Below, piece after piece: positions 60,471 through 64,000 of a stretch of 64,000 nucleotides of DNA. The DNA is from Luzula sylvatica (Eukaryota > Streptophyta > Magnoliopsida > Poales > Juncaceae): contig OX326960.1 of assembly GCA_946800325.1 (NCBI GenBank), forward strand, positions 14,284,393 through 14,348,392. Reading direction: 5' to 3'. Under the pieces are notes generated by a model that worked only from the letters and a program-made list of their open reading frames with translations, had not been told where the DNA came from and searched no databases. The translations under genes and the position numbers were made by a program. Each line of letters starts with the position of its first letter. Position 1 is the stretch's first letter.

Positions 60471-61470
60471 GACGTATTTGGGACGGTGCATCGGTGGGAG
60501 CGGGTCTGTGACTGTGCTCGCAGAGATCTCTGATCTAGGGTTCGTACTGTAATCACCCATTCTTCTCTGATTTTTGAATTAATTGTGTATTTCGTTTTTA
60601 CCATTGAGTTTATGATTTTGTATTTCTGAAATTTAGGGTATTTCTATAATTTCTTATCTCTGTTCAGCAGAATTTTAAGTTTGAAACCATCTCTCTAATT
60701 CCTTTCCAGCAAATAACTTCTCCTTTAATGGTATTATTTTGATTATTTAAAATCAATTTGGTATTTGATTTAGGTGTTTAGAAACAATCAATAGCAAGAA
60801 ATATTATGTCGACTTCAAAGGGTATCACAAATTTTCGATGTCTGAACATGAGCTCTGTTTCGTGGCGGGTGCGAATTTGATTTTCACGGGAGAGAAACTG
60901 TTGATGACTGAATAAACCCATATCACATTTATTTCCACAGTTATATGCAAATAAACCCAATATAATCACAAATTTTCATTTTTTAAAGGGTTGTATCCAT
61001 GTCTTTAATGGCATTATTTTGGTTATTTAACATCAATTTGGTATTTCATTTAAGTGTTTACAAACAATAAATAGCCAGAAATATTGTGACGACTTCAAAG
61101 GGCATCATGCGGCATGCCAGGTACTTTACATTTAATCCCCTTTAAAAAAATTTATTTCCACATGCAAATAAACCTAATATAATCACAATTTTCATTTTTT
61201 ATAGGGTTGTATCCATGTCAATGTCTAAACAAAGATTTGTTACGGGTATTATTTATTGCATTTAAAAAATGCATAATATATAATTAATTCTATAATAATA
61301 TAACTTAATTAATAATTTAATGAATTAATAGGGGTTATTAAAGAGTACCAAGGGAGACTGGTAGTTTCATATGATGAACAAGGTTGTATTTATGGGATCA
61401 CATTTTGATGGCGCGGTTTGTTTATCCGACGCTAGATATTCCGAAAAGGTCCTTGAAACTTCAAGGGTAT
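60470..61470. repeat. Region with a ~280-bp tandem duplication
   Basis: TTTAATGGTATTATTTTGAT through CACAAATTTTCATTTTTTAA (about 60724-60987) recurs, diverged and shortened, as TTTAATGGCATTATTTTGGT through CACAATTTTCATTTTTTATA (about 61002-61203). The start of the region (GTGCATCGGTGGGAGCGGGT, about 60487) is GC-richer and leader-like, but no coding exons follow. Confidence 0.55.
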
Positions 61471-61478
61471 TACAAAAT

Positions 61479-61718
61479 GGGCAGTGATGCACTTCCCCCA
61501 ACTCTCCCCCACACCTCTTGATGTGTCATTGTAACGCTTAACACCACTATGGTTTAACATCTGAATTATGATTTAACACCTTAATTTATAGTTTAACATC
61601 ATAATGAAGATGTTAAACTACAAATTAAGGTGTTAAATCATAATTAAGATATTAAATTTGAAGGTGTTAAGCCTTATGCCAACACATCAAGAGGTGTGGG
61701 GGAGGTCCAACTTTTTCC
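61479..61718. mobile_element. MITE with 9-bp target duplication, copy 2
   Basis: A 240-bp element of the same family as 40588-40851, flanked by TTACAAAAT (61470-61478 and 61719-61727). Ends GGGCAGTGATGCACTTCCCC and GGAAAAAGTTGGACCTCCCC (right end reverse-complemented). The interior shares TTAAGATATTAAATTTGA and CACATCAAGAGGTGTGGGGG with copy 1. Confidence 0.88.
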
Positions 61719-61727
61719 TTACAAAAT

Positions 61728-62860
61728 TTAGAAAATGTGCAAACTTTATTTATTCTTTTTCGTGTTTTGATTGCTTTTTGGTTTTCAAATTATATACAGA
61801 AAGCTTCAAGAATGAAATCAAGGAAAACTACTCCTGAAACCTCGCAAAAAAGAAGCTTCTTGATTTGTAATTACGCAATTGGGTGTTAATTGTTGTGTAA
61901 TTTGGTAAAGTTAATGCTGAACTCAATTTTATCTTTTTTAAATTGGGTTACAATTGAGGCGCCAATTGTAATTTCACGTAGAACTCAATCTAAAGCCGTG
62001 ATAAATTGATAAAGAAAAATACAGTCCGGTGGAGCAGAGCCCCTCTCCAGTTTAGCCAGCACCGGAGATATACAACGAGTCCAGTTTAGAGTTCTAATCT
62101 AAACCTCATTTGTAAGTTGTACTCTAAACACTGACATGACCCAATTCGTAATTACATAATCATGTTTTCATTCTTCAATTCGAGTCCAATTTTTTTATTT
62201 ACAATGCCGAAGTTGTTGTACTGGAGAGTCCAGTTTCGCCCAGGACATTTTTATTTTGGTAATTTCGGTATATTTCAGGGGCTTTTTGCAAATTTGTCAT
62301 TCAATATTTCAATATTCCAATTATATTACGTTCATTTTCTGTGAAAAAAAATGGTGAACAAATTGCTTTAGATGGACTAAAAGAACCAAATCTCGTCTCC
62401 TGTACGAAAGCGAAATTGATTTTATTATTTGTACTTTTTTTGCTTGGTATCTTAAATTATCTTGTACATAGAACCCCCCCCCCCCCTTATTTTTTTGTCA
62501 AGGTTAAAAAACTAATTTTTGAAAATAAACAATACATATCAAAATATTATAATTTCATCAAACGTCACAACAAAATATTATGAAAAATATAACCAAAAAT
62601 ATTATTTATTTAATGTGGTATTTTGGTCCCACAAAAGAATCGAAAGTATGAAATGATAAAGTTAACATCATTAGAGGCAAAAAATAATTCAATGTATTTA
62701 TATAGGGGGTTTTGTAAATCCCAGAACATTTCCATATTAGATGAGGGAAAAAGGGGCAGGTCGAAATAAACAATATTTTCATGAGATTGATTTTGGGCAA
62801 ACGAAGGCCAAAATATCAAGCGTCAAATTGGAAAAATATTTTCATATTAGATGCGTCAAA
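61728..62860. other. Intergenic DNA, no gene recognised
   Basis: AT-rich, with a 13-base C run at 62474-62486. A ~15-bp motif, TATTTTCATATTAGATG or similar, recurs at about 62727 and 62837. No supported reading frame. Confidence 0.4.
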
Positions 62861-62872
62861 TTTCCCCAACAG

Positions 62873-63627
62873 AGGCCCGGCCCCATTTCGGGCCGGACCC
62901 CCCCCCCCCCCGAGGCCCGGCCCCTTTCGGGCCGGAACCCCCCTCCCCCCCGAGGCCCGGCCCCCCTTTTCGGGCCGGACCCCTCCCCCCCCGAGGCCCA
63001 ACCCCTTTCGGGCCGGACCCTCCCCCCCCCGAGGCCCAACCCCTTTCGGGCCGGACCCCCCCCCCCCCGAGACCCACCCCTTCGGCAGGAACCCCCCCCC
63101 CCCCCCCCCCGAGCCCGACCCCTTTCGGGCCGGAACCCCTCCCCCCCCCCCCCCCCCGCGGCCCGACCCCCTTTTCGGGCCGGACCCCTCCCCCCCCCCC
63201 CCCCCCCGAGGCCCGACCCCTTTCGGGCGGGAACCCCCCCCCCCCCCCCCCCCCGAGGCCCGACCCCTTTCGGGCCGGAACCCCCCCCCCGAAGCCCGAC
63301 CCCTTTCGGGCCGGACCCCTCCCCCCCCCCGAGGCCCGACCCCTTTCGGGCCGGCCCCCCCCGACCCGAGGCCCAACCCCCTTTCGGGCCGGACCCCCCT
63401 CCCTCGAGGCCCGGACCCCTTTCGGGGCCGGACCCCCCCTCCCCCGAGGCCCGGCCCCCTTTCGGGCCGGACCCCCACCACTCCCGAGGCCCTGCCCACT
63501 TTCGAGCCGGACCCCACCACCCCCCCGAGGCCCGCCCCTTTTTGGGACGGACCCCCCTCCCGGCCCGGCCCCTATTTGGGCCGGACCCCTCCCCCCCGAG
63601 GCCCGGCTAACTTTTGGGCCGGACCCC
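62873..63627. repeat. GC-rich minisatellite, ~19 hairpin units of ~40 bp
   Basis: Units read CCCCGAGGCCCGACCCCTTT / CGGGCCGGACCCC with C runs of variable length (up to about 20). GGCCCG and CGGGCC form a 6-bp perfect inverted repeat in each unit. The C runs mean the minus strand is rich in G tracts able to form quadruplexes. The long proline-rich and glycine-rich frames on both strands (up to 352 codons) come from the repeat and are not genes. Confidence 0.92.
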
Positions 63628-63835
63628 ACAACACACACACACACACTAGACTACCCACATACACATTAGACATACAGACACATTACATACACACACCTCA
63701 CACACAACACACACACACACACATCACACTCACACACACATACACAAGACAGGCATATTACACACATACACACACATCAGACACACACAGCTTCCTTGAC
63801 AATATACAATTACATATAATGAAGCGGATCTTTAG
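63628..63835. repeat. (CA)n-type simple repeat
   Basis: Interrupted CACACA and ACATACACA runs directly after the GC-rich array. Confidence 0.9.
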
Positions 63836-64000
63836 TTAGAAGCACATCAAGAAGCTCATCTTTACAATGCTTCAGATTGGGGCTAAATTGCATAATATCT
63901 CCCTCTCTTCATAAATTGGCCTTCATTTAAATCTCAGTTGTCCATTTGATTATGCAATTTATTTCATTTCTGCCAAAAATGTGAAAGCGGATTAGATTAA
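63836..64000. other. Unannotated end of window
   Basis: No feature recognised in the last 165 bases. Confidence 0.4.

Noticed and set aside
62741..63839. Several overlapping open frames of 230-350 codons on both strands
   Set aside because: They lie wholly in the C-rich minisatellite and read as monotonous Pro/Gly-rich repeats in every frame, which is expected when a repeat lacks stop codons.

Overview
This is a stretch of nuclear DNA from a flowering plant, almost certainly a eudicot. The genes carry many short GT-AG introns, their products are plant-specific types (a BASIC PENTACYSTEINE factor, a WCRKC thioredoxin-like protein, a DSE1/TANMEI WD40 protein, plant-type histones), the intergenic DNA is very AT-rich, and transposons of most plant classes are present. 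I cannot name the species.

Six protein-coding genes could be assembled exon by exon, all on the + strand, all in phase across every junction: a DSE1/TANMEI-type WD40 protein (3404-5353, 12 exons, 361 aa), histone H3.3 (25455-25947, 2 exons, 136 aa), linker histone H1 (27655-28440, 2 exons, 234 aa), a class II BASIC PENTACYSTEINE factor (29633-30653, 2 coding exons, 304 aa), a chloroplast-type WCRKC thioredoxin-like protein (33229-34642, 5 exons including an 18-nt microexon, 193 aa) and a Pumilio RNA-binding protein (37039-40091, 9 exons, 813 aa). H3.3, H1 and the GAGA-binding factor form a 5.2-kb run of chromatin-related genes. Each has a suggestive upstream signal: a type III-like histone element, a G-box/ABRE, and a CT/GA tract of the kind that BPC proteins bind.

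Layout: 1-3.3 kb AT-rich DNA with a ~165-bp tandem repeat and a MULE-like arm against the DSE1 promoter; 3.4-5.35 DSE1; 5.5-17 kb dispersed repeats, a 3.34-kb Mutator-like element (9-bp target duplication) and a 589-bp hAT-type element (8-bp target duplication); 17.9-20.7 kb promoter-like DNA and possible terminal exons of an unidentified gene, with a second hAT-type element; 21.2-24.3 kb two direct copies of a 1-kb repeat; 25.2-30.7 the chromatin genes; 30.9-32.8 a duplicated segment that looks like mitochondrial intergenic DNA, with a 42-base G run; 33.2-34.6 thioredoxin-like gene; 35.1-35.8 foldback element; 37-40.1 Pumilio; 40.3-45.7 duplicated pieces of the Pumilio 3' end, a small MITE, Helitron-like palindromes and a hairpin-unit minisatellite; 46-59.3 a decayed L1-type LINE split by a very young copia-type LTR element (50128-58405); 59.3-64 kb intergenic DNA, a second copy of the MITE and a GC-rich hairpin-unit satellite.

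The most informative structure is the nested retrotransposon. Its two 1020-bp LTRs differ at about three positions by eye, yet its pol region is full of stops and frameshifts. It also carries a 16-copy palindromic minisatellite between the primer-binding site and the pol remnant. This suggests a non-autonomous family moved in trans. Several other insertions can be checked inside the window itself, because paralogous copies preserve the empty site (MULE and hAT at 9.05-9.34 kb; MITE at 45.6 kb).
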